From NCBI GenBank assembly GCA_964480565.1, contig CAYZSU010000102.1:1-6373 (forward strand): DNA of 6,373 nucleotides. Direction: 5' to 3'. Shown here one piece after another: positions 5,453 through 6,373 of this stretch; position 1 is the first letter of the stretch; every line of letters starts with the position of its first letter. The position numbers and the translations under genes are program-made. Below the pieces are notes generated by a model, which searched no databases, was not told the origin of the DNA, and worked only from the letters and a program-made list of their open reading frames with translations. This DNA comes from CAYZSU01 sp964480565. Lineage in GTDB: Bacteria; UBA10199; 2-02-FULL-44-16; JAAZCA01.

Positions 5453-6337
5453 TTGAATTTCACATCAGATACAATTGATAAGTTTGTCTCTAATGCCTTC
5501 GAGATTGATTGTTTTAATATCTCTTTAACTCAAAAAAAAGAAAATGAGCCTATAGTATACAGCGGACCAGGTACAATTTACCAAGATAACCATGGAATAT
5601 TACGATTAAAATTCTACTCAAAAATTCTCGATGTTAAGAAGGAGTTGTCAAATCAATTCAAATACAATCCTCCAGGTAAAATTCTTACAGACGATAATTA
5701 TTATACCCTAAAAGCAGTAGACATGACAGGGAAGGAGTGGGTGTCGGATAATATCATGGTCTCGCCAGACATGTCGCTTCCTGTTGGTGGTCAAGTTGTT
5801 AAGTCAAGTTTAAGCGAAATTGAAACGATTGGGGAAGGGGCAACAACTGAACAGAATCATTTACTTATTATAGTGCCAGGGAAGTACGAAATACCCTGCA
5901 ATGAAAAGGAAGATTTGCCAAATGGTGGCTGGCGTTTAAGTAGGTCTGTTTTTTCAGCTAATAATGTAGATTTTGATTTAAAAGATCACGAAAACTGTCT
6001 GATAATAAATGCTAATTCAACGCCAGAATATATAGAGGCGGATTCAATTAAAAAAATCCTCGAAGCTCTGAGTGTTATTACAGGTCTTATTATTAAGCCT
6101 GTAGTTATCAAGTACACCCAGCAAGGCCGTTCTGTATTAAAAATCAAATCTGTGTCTGATACTTATTCCAACAAAAAATTCCCCAAACCATTTAATCATT
6201 CAACTCCCGCTGACATCCAATCCTTTTCTTGTTTCTTGGGAAAATATATGGCAGCTATTGATGCTCCATTTTCTGATTTATATGGATTCTGGCACAAAGT
6301 TAATCGCGCATGGCAAGCAAATTGCGTATTCCACTGA
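5453..6337 (+). CDS. Uncharacterised protein, 3' end truncated by IS insertion
   Basis: The open frame encodes 294 residues, of which about 290 are native; the last codons and the TGA come from the inserted element. The first ~190 residues are beta-rich with no signal peptide or membrane helix. Residues about 194-290 turn helical: IEADSIKKILEALSVITGLIIKP, a short strand pair, PADIQSFSCFLGKYM, and DLYGFWHKVNRAW. This ordering (beta-rich sensor part, LEALS...G element, then a helical domain) recalls large uncharacterised proteins with C-terminal HEPN-like domains, including ApeA-type defence proteins, but the diagnostic part would lie beyond the break. That assignment is a guess. TTG 5453 is the chosen start, supported by AGAGGA 8 bases upstream. 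The product is probably non-functional, or a truncated protein if stable. Confidence 0.6.
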   Translation: MNFTSDTIDKFVSNAFEIDCFNISLTQKKENEPIVYSGPGTIYQDNHGILRLKFYSKILDVKKELSNQFKYNPPGKILTDDNYYTLKAVDMTGKEWVSDNIMVSPDMSLPVGGQVVKSSLSEIETIGEGATTEQNHLLIIVPGKYEIPCNEKEDLPNGGWRLSRSVFSANNVDFDLKDHENCLIINANSTPEYIEADSIKKILEALSVITGLIIKPVVIKYTQQGRSVLKIKSVSDTYSNKKFPKPFNHSTPADIQSFSCFLGKYMAAIDAPFSDLYGFWHKVNRAWQANCVFH

Positions 6338-6373
6338 TCTCGGCCACCTATTCCACGCGAAGCCGGCCACCCA
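6323..6373. mobile_element. IS21-family-like element terminus, partial
   Basis: Two tandem units are visible: TATTCCAC (6327-6334) with CGGCCACC (6341-6348), and TATTCCAC (6349-6356) with CGGCCACC (6364-6371), a period of 22-23 bp. Several spaced GGCCACC repeats and a terminal TG are features of IS21-family ends (transposase IstA and helper IstB). I place the element's first base at the TG of 6323; TG 6335 is the alternative. The element continues beyond the window, so neither istA/istB nor the target-site duplication can be seen. Confidence 0.75.

Noticed and set aside
1..6373. CRISPR array, tRNA or rRNA gene
   Set aside because: No regularly spaced repeats with unique spacers and no tRNA or rRNA signature were seen on either strand.

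Overview
This window reads as an accessory (genomic-island) segment from a Gram-negative bacterium, most likely a proteobacterium. A lipobox signal peptide and several membrane-anchored proteins point that way, but no marker fixes a genus. The genes are AT-rich. The long gap at 2124-2881 is, in its left half, visibly more GC-rich and full of inverted repeats, which suggests a patchwork of separately acquired pieces. All genes found are on the + strand.

Layout. Positions 1-105 look like the terminal region of an insertion sequence, with GGCCACC-type motifs and an inverted GACATTCC pair. Positions 106-459 hold no gene; they contain a possible promoter, a 114-bp interrupted palindrome (249-362) and a short hairpin (373-403). 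Two closely spaced genes follow: a lipoprotein with a probable beta-sandwich domain (460-1374) and a zinc-ribbon/one-helix membrane protein with a conserved extracytoplasmic domain (1422-2123). The 758-bp gap 2124-2881 contains a chain of hairpins, the best being a paired-arm structure at 2320-2434. Next come a three-helix membrane protein (2882-3718) and a long AbiV-type HEPN protein (about 3777-5318). After a 134-bp gap, an uncharacterised gene (5453-6337) is cut by the end of an IS21-family-like element (about 6323-6373). That element supplies its last four codons and its stop.

How they may work together. The only confident link to a known system is the AbiV domain, the family of the lactococcal abortive-infection protein AbiV. 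The membrane protein just upstream of it belongs to an uncharacterised family I recognise only by sequence pattern. The truncated gene has the look of a two-part protein whose C-terminal helical domain is missing. The simplest reading is a defence or accessory island bounded by IS ends. Whether the membrane protein, the AbiV-like protein and the broken gene form one functional unit is inference. All family names come from motif recognition by eye; no database search was made.
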